Source: Zygnema cylindricum (taxonomy: Eukaryota; Streptophyta; Zygnematophyceae; Zygnematales; Zygnemataceae). Taken from it: a stretch of 64,000 nucleotides of DNA. The translations under genes were made by a program, and so were the position numbers. Where the stretch lies: assembly GCA_037447655.1 (NCBI GenBank), contig JBBHKE010001776.1:295803-359802 (forward strand), given 5' to 3'. This document shows, piece by piece, positions 12,766-23,779 of this stretch. The notes beneath the pieces are model-generated. The model saw nothing but the letters and a program-made list of their open reading frames with translations, did not search any database and was not told where the DNA came from. The stretch's first letter is position 1. Every line of letters starts with the position of its first letter.

Positions 12766-13589
12766 CAAAGGCACGCCATGGCTGCCGCGTTATTTATAAC
12801 ATGGTAGAATGAAGTAGAGGGCATTTATACCATAATATTGCCTAAGCCCGGATTTGAACCTACGACCTACGGATTACATATAGCCGGGCACCTGAACCAT
12901 TAAGTCGTTGAAGAAAATATACACTTGACGGGTTTCAAAAATACTTTAATAGTGTGGCAACGGCTAATTTACACCAAACTATCGACGAGGCCTATGTGAA
13001 ACAATTCATGCACAGACGCGAATCCGAACTGTGTAAATAAATTTGATCGGACGACCATCGTTGTAGTCGCCCCCCGGAATGAGCTTTTGGCCGCCTTTGG
13101 AGATACCGTCATGCGATGCCACTTGGCGCCACATTATTGGATACCGGAAAAGATGAGAGGAGGAACCATGGCTCCCGAATTTGACAAACACCACTTTGAA
13201 TGTCATGTAGTACAATGGCCGTACAATGAGTACATCGCCCACTATACCTTCTTGTACTATATAATGTTCCTATTGGACTAGGGTTTAATAGTAGGTAGTC
13301 TTGAGTAGGCAGACCAGGACTTACTAAATTTAGGTACCTCTCTACATGAGAGTGTGTAACTATAAATGTCATCTTTGACCATCCATAACTTACTGCTCAC
13401 GGGAGCAAATCACTTGATTCTTTTTGCTATTGAATTACGAGAGTATTTTCTCCACAGCGGTGAGGCTAGTCAAAGTCATTGCTTGCCAGGGTGGCAGTTA
13501 TTCTTTGTGAAACTAAGGGGGTCAGGATTATCCTAAAGGCTTCGTGTGAGCTGCCTACTCTGAGGACCTATGGAGGTGTCAAAGTTGCA
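12653..13589 (+). repeat. copia-1 3' LTR
   Basis: Pairs with the 5' LTR at 7,277-8,205, with a (GA)n run at 12,709-12,763 and an antisense tRNA-like segment at 12,841-12,913. It ends AAAGTTGCA at 13,589. Confidence 0.85.
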
Positions 13590-15271
13590 ATTTTTTCAAG
13601 CTTTTGCTTTTGTCGGAGATCTAAGAGAGCCGGGACAATATGATACTCATGAAAGCCCCCCACTTTGGTGATGGAAATTTCATAAAAAGTTTTTCAATTT
13701 TTGCAATTTTGTGGAATCGGTGGGGCATTGTTTTTCCTTGTCATTATAAGATGTTTTTCTTATCTTACGGTAGTTATGGAGAGACAATATTTCAAAAATA
13801 ACCGAATGTAAAGTTGGTTGTTCGAATTTTTTCAACTTTATGGTTGCTTCTTGAAACCTTTCCAAAATTGGTATAAGTTTAGGAAGGTGAGTTTTATCGA
13901 TACAAGCTAAAAGTATCAATTCATTTTTTCCTTGAGCGATTGACCGTATCCCATTGAATGCATCGTAAATACTCTTAAGCATTCGGAGCAAATAATTCCA
14001 TCGCGTTGCGTTTTCTTGTTTTAAAGTGTTTTTCATTTTTTTTTGTAAATTACTCTGTTTTAAAAACGTGACCAATGATTTACACAAGTTAATTTGATTG
14101 AGCAATTCACGAACTTCCACATGGTAGTTGTAATTTTTATAAGTTTCACTCTTGTTCAGGATTGTTGTCATAATTGTAGCAATTTTATGGTCCGCGCAAG
14201 GTATCCAAGTAAACATACACGGTAGACCTTTAGTTGCACACATGTTGGAGCCACTGTCGGTCACGACAACGCAACGATTTTCTAAGACATAAAAATTGGA
14301 CATTTCAAAATTGGTCAAACAATTTTTGAAAGACGTTAAAACGTTTTCCGCGGTGTGTTTTTCATCCAGCATATGATCGACTTGAAGAGACCGTGCATGA
14401 AGTTTATATTTGTTGTTAATAAAATGAGCGGTAATTGACATGAATTAGGTTTTTTTTTATTGTTTCGGTCCTGAGATCGGTCGTAAATGGGACAAAAATA
14501 TTGTTATCGATATTTTATCTAAGTTTTGGGATGATCAAACTACTAATATCTTTAGCAAAAGATATAATGTAGTTTTTTACACTATTGACGGACGGGAGTA
14601 GTTGGTCGATGTTAACACTTTTGTTGGACGAAACACTAACATCAAAAAATGCTTGACAAAATGCTTGAAAACATGGGAAATAAAAAACAATAAGAAAATA
14701 TCATACAATCACTAACCATGATCAATAAATAAGGTTTATACCGAAACAATATTTTTTAATGGAAAGAAAAATAAAAAACAACATCATGACAAACCAAATA
14801 AGAATAAAAAAAAAGAGTACGAATATAAATTATTGATAAGAAAATATTGATGAAGCTCAAATATATAAGTTATTAACAAAACAAGTTATAGTGACATATA
14901 CACTAAAGCCATTTTAAATGGAATTTAAAACAAATCATACCTGAACCGTCGACTACCGAAAATGGTTGAAGGTTCTCACAACACATCAACGCCACCGTTT
15001 TCGCAATTTTTTTTTGGTCACTCGTTTTCGCCTCCGTTTTTGAAAGAAACTTACGAAGAAGTCCTCTTGAATTATCCATGTCGGCCAAAGCTGAACACGT
15101 GTGAGTGGTGATTGTTGAAGTAACATTTGTTAATTTGTATTGATAAACTATAAAACATATATTGCAAGCCACAAAACCTACCCCCTTTAACATGTATTTG
15201 TTTGATGTTTTAGATTCATAGGCATGTTCAAAATTTTTCCAACAACTTGAAGTTGCACTGCTTTCTTTCAC
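13590..15271 (-). pseudogene. hAT transposase, N-terminal BED finger and central catalytic region
   Basis: Reading on the minus strand, a first exon (15,271-14,941) holds a BED-type zinc finger layout (WKNFEHAYE, CNIC, THTC) and the hAT phrase ENLQPFSVVDGSG, ending at a GGTTCAG|GTATGA donor. After an intron, the frame resumes about 14,690 with one internal stop and a frameshift near 14,470, then runs 14,441-13,680 through YKLHARSL, HTAENV, VVTDSGSNM, CADHKI and ATRWNYLLRMLKSI, all typical of hAT transposases. The C-terminus is displaced to 6,745-7,254. Stops, the shift and the copia insertion make it non-functional. Confidence 0.85.
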
Positions 15272-15437
15272 TATGAAATACTGAGCAATTTCACCATTTT
15301 TTTTATTTTTGAAGTTCGTTTTGGATTTTAGTTAAGAGAAGCGAGGATGCTTTTCTCTATTTTAGTGTATGATTAGGTTTTGTTTGAAGTTTCTCTAAAT
15401 GAAATAGCAATTCAATTTATCGATTTATTGTTTGAAA

Positions 15438-16010
15438 CATAGTTCAAAAGTAGGCGTTTTTATGGTAGGCATTTAGTAGGCCCACAAAGCTTGGCACAAA
15501 ACTCGCGCAACGTAGGCATGCTATATGGGTGTGTGCTGTGCACACCCCTATACGAGCGTACGAATCTGACGTATGCTCATAGTACAGCGCACGCCGCCGA
15601 ACGAAATTTTTTAGCGAACTGACACGACGTAGGATGACATTGCGCGGGAAAAAAAACCAGGAAAAAAAAACCCGCGGACGAATCTGACGATAGTCCTGTC
15701 GTAAGTTGTGTTATGGGCTTTTCATGTGATCTTCTTAGATCGTTACTTTCATCAACGACCGTCAGATCGTCCAAATCTGACGGTTTAAATAAAAAGTCGC
15801 TCAAAACTCACTCAAGCGATTTTTTTTGTCCGTTTTTTTTTCAAATTTAGACATGACGTTTAATTCTCTATCGAACCATGTGCAACTCAACCTTGTTACT
15901 ATTTTATTTCATTTTGCGGCCAATACAATATGGGTCTTAAGGTAGTATTGTAAAATTTACGTACAATAGGCATATTGTATGGGTGTGCTGTCACCTACTT
16001 TTGAACTATG
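15438..16010. mobile_element. hAT-like non-autonomous TIR element (family C), copy 1
   Basis: Termini CATAGTTCAAAAGTAGG and CCTACTTTTGAACTATG are inverted repeats, flanked by an 8-bp direct repeat GTTTGAAA (15,430-15,437 and 16,011-16,018). The 8-bp duplication and the CA start fit the hAT superfamily. An antisense frame (15,577-15,804) is conserved in copy 2 (SDFLFKPSDLDDLTVVDESN) but has no recognised domain. Confidence 0.85.
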
Positions 16011-16309
16011 GTTTGAAACATGTGAGTAAGCTAATAAATAGGATTTGTCGTGGGAAATTGACGTAATAATTTGATTTTCATTGATTTATTGACCAATAAT
16101 TACTACATGTTTCATGACATTGACATAATAATATGATATGTTTGTGGAAACAGGGTATAAAATGTATAATTAGCACTTTGCAATAATGTACGACATATGA
16201 GTAAGCCAATGATTACGATCTGTCGCGTGATATTGACATAATAATTTGACATACTTGTGGAAACACCGAATAAAGTGCATAATTAACACTTTACAATACA
16301 GTACGATTT

Positions 16310-16319
16310 NNNNNNNNNN
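16310..16319. other. Assembly gap (10 N)
   Basis: Ten consecutive N bases. The gap cuts a segment (15,438-16,309) that is duplicated at 22,023-22,892. Confidence 1.
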
Positions 16320-16354
16320 GAAGCTATGGGGGGGTGAAAAAGTTTTTTTTTTAA

Positions 16355-16493
16355 TGGCTCGATATATCGGCGATACGGTATATCGCGATGATTTGGTTTT
16401 CGATATATCGAAGCAATATATCGATTATCGAGTACCTGAAATTCGATATATATCGAATATCGGCAAAGGGTCCTCGATACCCAACACTACTAA
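16355..16493 (+). repeat. TATCGATATATCG-rich dispersed repeat (family E), copy 3
   Basis: Contains CTCGATATATCGGCGATACG, GCAATATATCGATTATCGAG, ATATATATCGAATATCGGC and GTCCTCGATACCCAACACTAC in the same order as the copies at 4.4 and 5.0 kb. It is the least decayed copy. Confidence 0.7.
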
Positions 16494-16794
16494 TAACGAT
16501 TCAAGGTGTAAGGAATCTTTGTGTGCACATAGAAGAAGAGATAAAGGCCAAAAAAACAACGCTGATAGCGATACTTGGTGAACCGTGCAGTTCAACTACC
16601 CATCACTTCAGCCCACATCAGCGTGAACAAAGTGGGCAACGTGGGCGGATTCGGACGCGGCTCTCGATGCAAGCTGCAGTTCAGTTTGGGACGGTTTTGA
16701 TTCATCGACAGTTGCCGTAGCGTATTGCAAAAATTCACCACATTCGCCAATACCGTACACAACAATGATGACTCGCTCAGTTTTCTATTTGTAC

Positions 16795-17275
16795 CATAGT
16801 TGTTCACGACGTTTATTGCGAACGATTTTATCGCGACGAATTATACGTAACAAACGCATTGAACCTTTTGAAAAAATCGTAAAAATCGTTAATGAATTTT
16901 AGTCCGTACTATTCCGTACATGTAAACAAAAATCAATTTCACATATACCGCAGGTTTTACCATTTTCGTACATTTTCCGTATCTTTTCGTAATAGTCCGC
17001 ACATTTTAGTACAATTCCGTACATTCCCGTAAAATTTATGTTCAGTTTACCGGACAGAAAGTACTACGAAGTGCAACGTATCTTTTCGTCAAATTTCGTA
17101 CATTTACCATACAAAATCGTACAGCTATCGTAAAATACCGTACAGTTTCCGTGAATTAGCCGTTCAGTTTACCGGACACAAAGTACATCGCGTTTTTTTC
17201 CGATTTATTCAAAAGTCACGAATTATACGTTTTAATCGGAAAAAAGGAAAAAATCGCGCGATTTCAACAACTATG
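16795..17275. mobile_element. hAT-like non-autonomous TIR element (family D)
   Basis: Starts CATAGTTGTTCACGACG and ends TTTCAACAACTATG, with the 8-bp target duplication ATTTGTAC on both sides (16,787-16,794 and 17,276-17,283). The right duplication is also the left duplication of the family C copy that follows. The interior is full of CGTACATTT/CCGTACA phrases and is non-coding. Confidence 0.8.
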
Positions 17276-17283
17276 ATTTGTAC

Positions 17284-17740
17284 CATAGTTCAAAAGTAGG
17301 CGTTTCTATTATAGGTTTTTTTGTCGGCGCCTTCATCGTAAGTTGTGTTATGGGCTTTTCATGTGATCGTCTTAAGTCGCTACTTTGATTAGCGGCCGTC
17401 CGATTGTCCAAATCTGACGATAATCCTATCGTAAGTTGTGTTATAGGCTTTTCATGTGATCTTCTTAGATCGCTACTTTGATCAGCGACTGTCCGATCGT
17501 CCGAATCTGACGGTCTAAATAAAAGTCACTCAAAACTCACAAAAAAAGATTTTTTTGTCCGTTTTTTTTTTCAAATTTAGACATGACGTTTAATTCTCTC
17601 TCGATCCATGTGCAACTAAACCCTGTTACTATTTTATTTCATTTTGCGGCCAATACAATATAGGTCTTAAGGGTATCTTGTATTTTTTGCGTACAATAGG
17701 CATATTGTATGGGTGTACTTTCACCTACTTTTGAACTAAG
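17284..17740. mobile_element. hAT-like non-autonomous TIR element (family C), copy 3
   Basis: Starts CATAGTTCAAAAGTAGGCG and ends CCTACTTTTGAACTAAG. It is flanked by ATTTGTAC at 17,276-17,283 and 17,741-17,748. It is shorter than copies 1 and 2 and lacks part of their left half. Confidence 0.85.
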
Positions 17741-17806
17741 ATTTGTACAACACTCCAATTTCTTACGACACACGAATTTATGCGTATTGGTAATGCTTAG
17801 GCCTTA

Positions 17807-18620
17807 GGGTATTTTCGCATGTGTTAAAGTTACAGTTGTTTTTTGTCGTTTTCCTCCAAAACTTAGAAAAAAACAAAAAAAAAATCCGAAGCCGTACCAA
17901 AAATAGAAATTACCACCGTACAAGTTGCGATACCCTGAAACTTTATACGTACATCAGTTTGTCGTCTAGCGCGATACAATTTGTCATTTAGCGCATTTCG
18001 ACCCACTTTCGCGTCCTTTCAACACATGTTCAAATTTTACATCAAATCACCTCGCGAGGTGATTTGAAATAAAGTCCAATAAGGTGAGCAAATAGGCAGA
18101 CACTATCGCACGTGTCTAAGTTTTTTACAATTTTTGTGCGCGGAGTTCCAAAAAAAAAACACATTGCACGTTTACAGCCTAGGCGTATTGTTTTGCGTGC
18201 GGTGATTTCCGTACAGGGGGCGTCTCTCTCGAAAACATGTGACCTCACACATACAGCGTATGAGAAACATTGGCCACTTGCCGGCAAGTGGGAAGGCGAT
18301 AAACGAAACCTCAAATTCTGAGCGACAGCGAAAGGCGTTTTAGGGTTTCGACACGTCGACAATGTGGCGTACGGACATTACGAAGTCACAAAAAATGTAG
18401 AGCGTGCGGAGAAACGCCTCAAATTTAAGGCGAGTGGAAGTTTCGCCTCATTTTATGTACCACTTAATCTGTCTCAATTCTTCGTACACGTCTACGTAAG
18501 TCACATTTTTAAGTGACAAGTTATTTGCGTTTACATCTGAATGCTCTGAAAGCTGTACGGAGAATCTTCGCTAAAAAACAAAGAAGCAAGACTAAGATTC
18601 TGTTACATGCGAAAGTACCC
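17807..18620. mobile_element. PIF/Harbinger-like non-autonomous element (family A), copy 1
   Basis: Inverted ends GGGTATTTTCGCATGTG and ACATGCGAAAGTACCC are flanked by TTA on both sides (17,804-17,806 and 18,621-18,623). The 3-bp TTA duplication is typical of PIF/Harbinger and Tourist-like elements. An antisense frame (18,042-18,362) has weak counterparts in the 40-41 kb copies. No transposase motif is seen. Confidence 0.8.
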
Positions 18621-18983
18621 TTAGGGGCTGCTCACCGGACGATATTTATATGTAGGATATCGGTTTAATACTCGGCGATCAACAAGTATTGTTTCCTATA
18701 AAGTTTTCCAAATGATTTTGAGTTTTTATTTTTATTATAAATTTAACTCCCCTAATAGCCAATGTAATGCAAAGTTAACATTTGTGGTATTGTAGTTTTT
18801 GTCCCATATTCTTTCGACAATTCTCTTACGTCGTCACCAACAGTCATTTCGGGGTGCAACAACATATCATCAATAAGATAACCGCCACCGACTTCAAGAA
18901 TATCCTTGATGTGCTACCTACAGTTGACGCGTGGGCTCAAATTCGCTTTTATTCGAGAATATGTGCAAGCGATTGGCTCGTTA

Positions 18984-19169
18984 CTACTCCAATCTTTGCC
19001 TCACCTCATTTATCTTCTCAAGAATCTTCTTTTGCACATCGCTAACATCTCGGTTTGGTACACCCCTCTCTTTTAAGGCAAGCCTTGCTGTCTTATCAGC
19101 CAATCTATCGATGAGCAAGGCACCCATTTGCTCCATTCTTCTTGCGGTGGGGAGCCTGCAACAACGCAC
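18984..19169 (-). CDS. Possible C-terminal exon of an unrecognised coiled-coil protein
   Basis: A minus-strand frame closes with two consecutive stops. Its product is charged and helical (MEQMGALLIDRLADKTARLA, later SDVQKKILEKINEVRQRLE), unlike the random frames nearby. An AG acceptor-like site precedes it on the minus strand. I do not recognise the family; transposon accessory proteins often end this way, but that is a guess. No upstream exons could be connected. Confidence 0.3.
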   Translation of the reverse strand: MRCCRLPTARRMEQMGALLIDRLADKTARLALKERGVPNRDVSDVQKKILEKINEVRQRLE

Positions 19170-19941
19170 GATACAGTACGGAATGCAATCGCTTCAACGA
19201 GTACTGGAGCGAGATACACAATGCAGAGTGAGGTCTCGCATATCCTACCTCCACGTCCTCAATCTACGATTGTACTCGACCCTCTTATGTACCTTGTGTT
19301 TTTACACGGCGTAGAGAAAACACGTGAGGATATAGTTCTTACCAGCCGTACGTGATCCCATGTTTCCACGCATGCACTATTACATATTCGCGTTACGACT
19401 CGAGATGGAGCGACCTCTAAATAACATGATTACCCTCATTGTGACCTAACTGACAACTTCATCCCTTTTGTTTTAGAGATATTTGGGACCTTGGACTCTT
19501 CTTTCGACAAATCTATACGTGATGTCACTCGGCGGTGTTTTAAAGTTAGAGGACCTACTAGCCCTTCCCCAACTCTATGTTAGCTGTTTACTTCTAACTA
19601 TATCTGTCACTTTTCAATGTTCTCAAGCATCGTCCCTTACCTTACAAACCATGGTGATGAGTGATGGTCGTGGACCGAGTGGTTTACCTCAGCGCCACCT
19701 AGTGCCCGCTGATGATATTTGTCGTTCCGACCTATAATGTGGGCTTGGTTTAGGTTTTGAGTTGACAACCATTTCGCCCTTTGGAGTTCGTGTATATCGT
19801 GGTGTTAAATGCTCTTGTAGTTTTGGTTTTTATTTTTGCATTTGCATTTTTTTTTCTTGCTTTACATGTTTTGCGGTGTTGGCTAACTTTTGTTGCTTAT
19901 TTTTGCACTTTTGGGTTTTCGAACTCTAGCCTTTTATGGTA

Positions 19942-20441
19942 CACCGCGAATCGTAATTAGAGTAAATTACTCTAATTCGGTTGCTCGAAATTTCAACTCT
20001 ATCACATGAAATAGACTAAATGATTCTAATTTTTTCATTATTCTATTTAAGATAAAGTTTAATTAGCGTTTTTAATTACAATATTGGTTCATTTTTAAAA
20101 GTGTGGAGTACGGACGACCTCCGACCGTGAAAAATTGTACTTTATTGAGTGAAAAAATACAAATAATGATTTAATACAGGCAGTTATCATGTAAGTGCGT
20201 TTTAACAAACCGCGTAGTGCAAACATCATAGTGACGATAAACTGTACGTTTTGCCAAATTCTGTACGAATACCTTATTTACAGTAGAGGATATTAGCGTG
20301 CCAAATTAGAGTACTTAAATAAATTAGAGTAAACTTTATAGTTGAAACAGCTATATCACATAAATTAGCGTTCATTACTCTATTTTTTTTTTTAGTTTTT
20401 GTACTTTCATTTTTTCATTACTTTAATTACGGTTCGCGGTG
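19942..20441. mobile_element. Tc1/mariner-like MITE (family B), copy 1
   Basis: TA|CACCGCGAATCGTAATTAG at the left and CTTTAATTACGGTTCGCGGTG|TA at the right form inverted repeats with a TA target duplication. The body has the family's landmark phrases (CAAATAATGATTTAA, GTGACGATAAACTGTACG, CAGTAGAGGATATTAGC) shared with the copy at 23,780-24,281. It is non-coding. Confidence 0.85.
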
Positions 20442-20859
20442 TAGTGAACATTTTTCCATTTAAATGACGTTTTAAACTTGGATGGTTTAACCAGTGCGCT
20501 TTTGATAATAAAATATTAAACTTTGAATCGTGATATCACAGTCGAAGTGTATGACCGTTATGTTTCGATTTAGTACAAAAAAAAAAATCCAACGGTCCAT
20601 CGGAGAGGCAAATGTTTTTGACTACCCGGAAAATGTTTAGCTCTAATTGCGATAAGGGCATAGTTACATAAGACGAAAAGTGAGGTTTAATACAAAATTT
20701 TGTACTTGCCCGTACCATGCCGTACTATATTTTCTTGAGTTTCTTGAAAATAGTATTACAGAAGATAAGATTAAGATTCTCGAAGTATCCGGGAGAAGAC
20801 TTCGACTGTTCGATTACGTTTTGGTTTTCATTTGCGAAGCAATCCCTCCATACGCCACT

Positions 20860-20904
20860 GTATTGGTGAACGCACCTTGCGGAGGTGGGTTCACCAATAC
20901 ATAA
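20860..20904. repeat. Short perfect-stem hairpin
   Basis: GTATTGGTGAACGCACC and GGTGGGTTCACCAATAC flank a 7-11 base centre, forming an inverted repeat with one mismatch. No poly-T tract or gene border follows, so I do not call a terminator. Confidence 0.75.
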
Positions 20905-22022
20905 CCAGTCAATTCGCTACACCTGGACGATTCACACGTGTGTCCATGAAAAATAAAAAATTTCACACGCCCCAAAATCACTTGCCTTCGGACAAGGTGA
21001 CTGTAAAATCTTTGCCGAAAAGGAAATACGGTTTTTTCCTGAATGTCAACAGAGTGAAGGAGATCTCTGAGGTATGTTGACGTGGTACACTTGCGAAGTA
21101 CACGTACGTAATACACAAGTGCGGATTTCCATACGAAAATGGTCGGGTTCTCAAATCTTTGACGATTTTATAGATTTGATTTCCGACTTTCGTGTAACCA
21201 CTCAAATCAGAACACGTATGTAAAAACTTATCTACAGACGATACGCGATATAAGCGAGGCCTTTGTAATACATAAATTCTGTTGTCCGTACTATTACAAA
21301 AACCTCTGATGTAACTATACCCTAAGGGTCAAGTTCCATCAGTCGTTTTTGTAATCGTACGGCCAACTCTACGGGCCGGGTTAATTGAGTCGATGTTCCA
21401 TCATGAAGAGTCTGTAATCCACGTGTTATACATTGAGTGGCACCACGTAGGTTTTGACCGGAAATTTAAAATCTTTTAAAAATCTGCACACCGACAAATT
21501 TCAATTCAAATCTTCAATTGCGTACCATGTACTTGGGTACCAAATCATGATACGACAAAACTTTTGTACTTTCTGCAAACGACAGTCTTTTACGCCAGCT
21601 CATTGTTTAGGGTTCTTGTTTTCGAAAATGACGAAAATCCTTGCCGAAAATAGTGTGACAAAAGAAATTGCGCGACGAAGGACCGTTTCAAGATTACTTT
21701 TTCAATTTTCAGTTGCATTTTGAAACGTACATACCATGTGCAAATTTCGTCAATTTTCGTTGGTTTTCCATCGTGACACGTAGCTTATTTGTCCAGCGTG
21801 TCACGCTTACTTTTTTTCTGTATCTGCCAACCCACCTCTTACAATTACATTGGCAGCTACAGAGAAAAATGAAGCGAACGCCTCGCGCATGAACATCTGA
21901 CGGTCAGTATTACCTCCAAGACCTTTGGAGAGTATTGGCAAGATTGTCTGTAAGGTTGTTTCGCGTATAAAAACAAAATAAGCGGTACGAATTCTTACGG
22001 ATAGTCGCGAATTTCTGTAAAC

Positions 22023-22595
22023 CATAGTTCAAAAGTAGGAGTTATTATGGTAGGCCTTTGGTAGGCGCACAAAGCCTGGCACAAAACTCGTGCAACGTAG
22101 GCATACTGTATGTGTGTGTGTTGTGCACACCATTGTACGAGCGTACGAATCTGACGTATGCTCATAGTACAGCGTACGCCGCCGAACGATTTTTTTAGCG
22201 AACTGACACGGCGTAGGATGATATTGCGCCGGAAAAAATACCGGGAAAAAAAAAACCTGCGGACGAATCTGACGATAGTTCGGTCGTAAGTTGTGTTATG
22301 GGCTTTTCATGTGATCTTCTTAGATCGTTACTTTCATCAACGACCGTCAGATCGTCCAAATCTGGCGGTTTAAATAAAAAGTCGCTCAAAACTCACAGAA
22401 AAAGATTTTTTCGTCCGTTTTTTTTTTAAATTTAGACATGACGTTTAATTCTCTATCGAACCATGTGCAACTCAACCTTGTTACTATTTTATTTCATTTT
22501 GCGGCCAATACAATATGGGTCTTAAGGTAGTATTGTAAAATTTACGTACAATAGGCATATTGTATGGGTGTACTGTCACCTACTTTTGAACTATG
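22023..22595. mobile_element. hAT-like non-autonomous TIR element (family C), copy 2
   Basis: Starts CATAGTTCAAAAGTAGGAG and ends CCTACTTTTGAACTATG, nearly identical inside to copy 1. Unlike copies 1 and 3 its flanks do not match: CTGTAAAC on the left, GTTTGAAA on the right. The right flank is that of copy 1. Confidence 0.85.
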
Positions 22596-22892
22596 GTTTG
22601 AAACATGTGAGTAAGCTAATAAATAGGATTTGTCGTGGGAAATTGACGTAATAATTTGATTTTCATTGATTTATTGACCAATAATTACTACATGTTTCAT
22701 GACATTGACATAATAATATGATATGTTTGTGGAAACAGGGTATAAAATGTATAATTAGCACTTTGCAATAATGTACGACATATGAGTAAGCCAATGATTA
22801 CGATCTGTCGCGTGATATTGACATAATAATTTGACATACTTGTGGAAACACCGAATAAAGTGCATAATTAACACTTTACAATACAGTACGAT
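22596..22892 (+). repeat. Duplicate of 16,011-16,309
   Basis: From GTTTGAAACATGTGAGTAAGC to ACAGTACGATTT the sequence appears identical by eye to the block that runs into the gap at 16,310. Together with the adjoining element this makes a duplicated segment of about 870 bp. Confidence 0.9.
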
Positions 22893-23779
22893 TTGGGGCC
22901 CTTATCTTCCAGTAAGATTTGTGCAATGAATAGTGTTAGTACCGTGACAGATTTGCGACGCTAATCATGATGTCACGTACTTCCACGATACCAAGAGTAC
23001 AAAGTACAATAATGTGGATAGTATGGAGAGTACAAAACTTTCAATTTTTTTCGTTTTTGGTTTCCCGACCGTACCCGATTTTATTTTATTTTCCGGCGAA
23101 TCAACCGCCCGAATCCGCCAGCCCCCCCAAATTTGGCAGCCGAATCCGTTCCGGATCCGACGCAGGCTGTCGGTTACGGTTATGGTTAACCGTTTGCGAC
23201 CTCTGACGTCCAGCCAACCTCGTACAAAAAATATATGTCCGTACATAAGGACCTTTACCGCCAGCCCTTTAAGGCGCTAACTCCATCTCTGACAACACGC
23301 CGTCAAACAGGCGGTACTGGGAAGGTACATCTCTACTACGCGGTCAGGCACGTGTCATTTGTAAGGTATCAATATTTTGAAATATTTCAGCGTGGATCGA
23401 CCGCCACGAGGTAAGCCTAACAGAAAATAATCTGCACCAGCTGTCAGGTCACATTAGTACAAGTTTGTATACTTTTATCTGAAGTACATCCATTGCATGA
23501 ATGGTATCTACAGTCCGATGCTAGCTGTCATGTACTACAGTACTGTATTGTTACCTTGTGATTGTTTGACGTGATATTTCGTACATTTACTGTGTACGGA
23601 ATATCCCTCATTGGTTCGTGCTATCCGCTGTCAGCTTCATGTACTTCTGTGACACCGCACAAAAAAAATTGCCCTTAGTACAAAATTGTCGGTTTCGTAC
23701 GCCTGTGGACGATCCGTCCCCGTGGAAGAAATCGATATCCGTGAGATGTCACGTGTCCATTCGTTTAAATAATTGTGTA

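Larger units (their letters stand above)
7277..13589 (+). mobile_element. Decayed Ty1/copia LTR retrotransposon (copia-1) inserted in a hAT gene
   Basis: Two direct repeats of about 0.93 kb (7,277-8,205 and 12,653-13,589), running TG to CA or TA, bracket gag, protease, integrase, reverse transcriptase and RNase H remnants in copia order. All frames carry stops and frameshifts. The LTRs differ at many positions, so the insertion is old. An ATTTT follows the 3' LTR (13,590-13,594) and another lies at 7,264-7,268, a few bases outside my 5' boundary; whether this is the 5-bp target duplication depends on the true LTR edge. A purine-rich stretch just upstream of the 3' LTR (about 12,600-12,615) could be the polypurine tract. 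Confidence 0.85.

Noticed and set aside
15438-16010. Family C as Mutator-like (9-bp TSD)
   Set aside because: A 9-bp reading is possible in one copy, but with tips CATAG...CTATG the duplications are 8 bp in copy 1 and copy 3, which fits hAT better.
22965-23280. Overlapping frames around 23.0-23.3 kb
   Set aside because: They have no motif, both strands are open over the same stretch, and they lie inside a candidate transposon. Not supported as genes.
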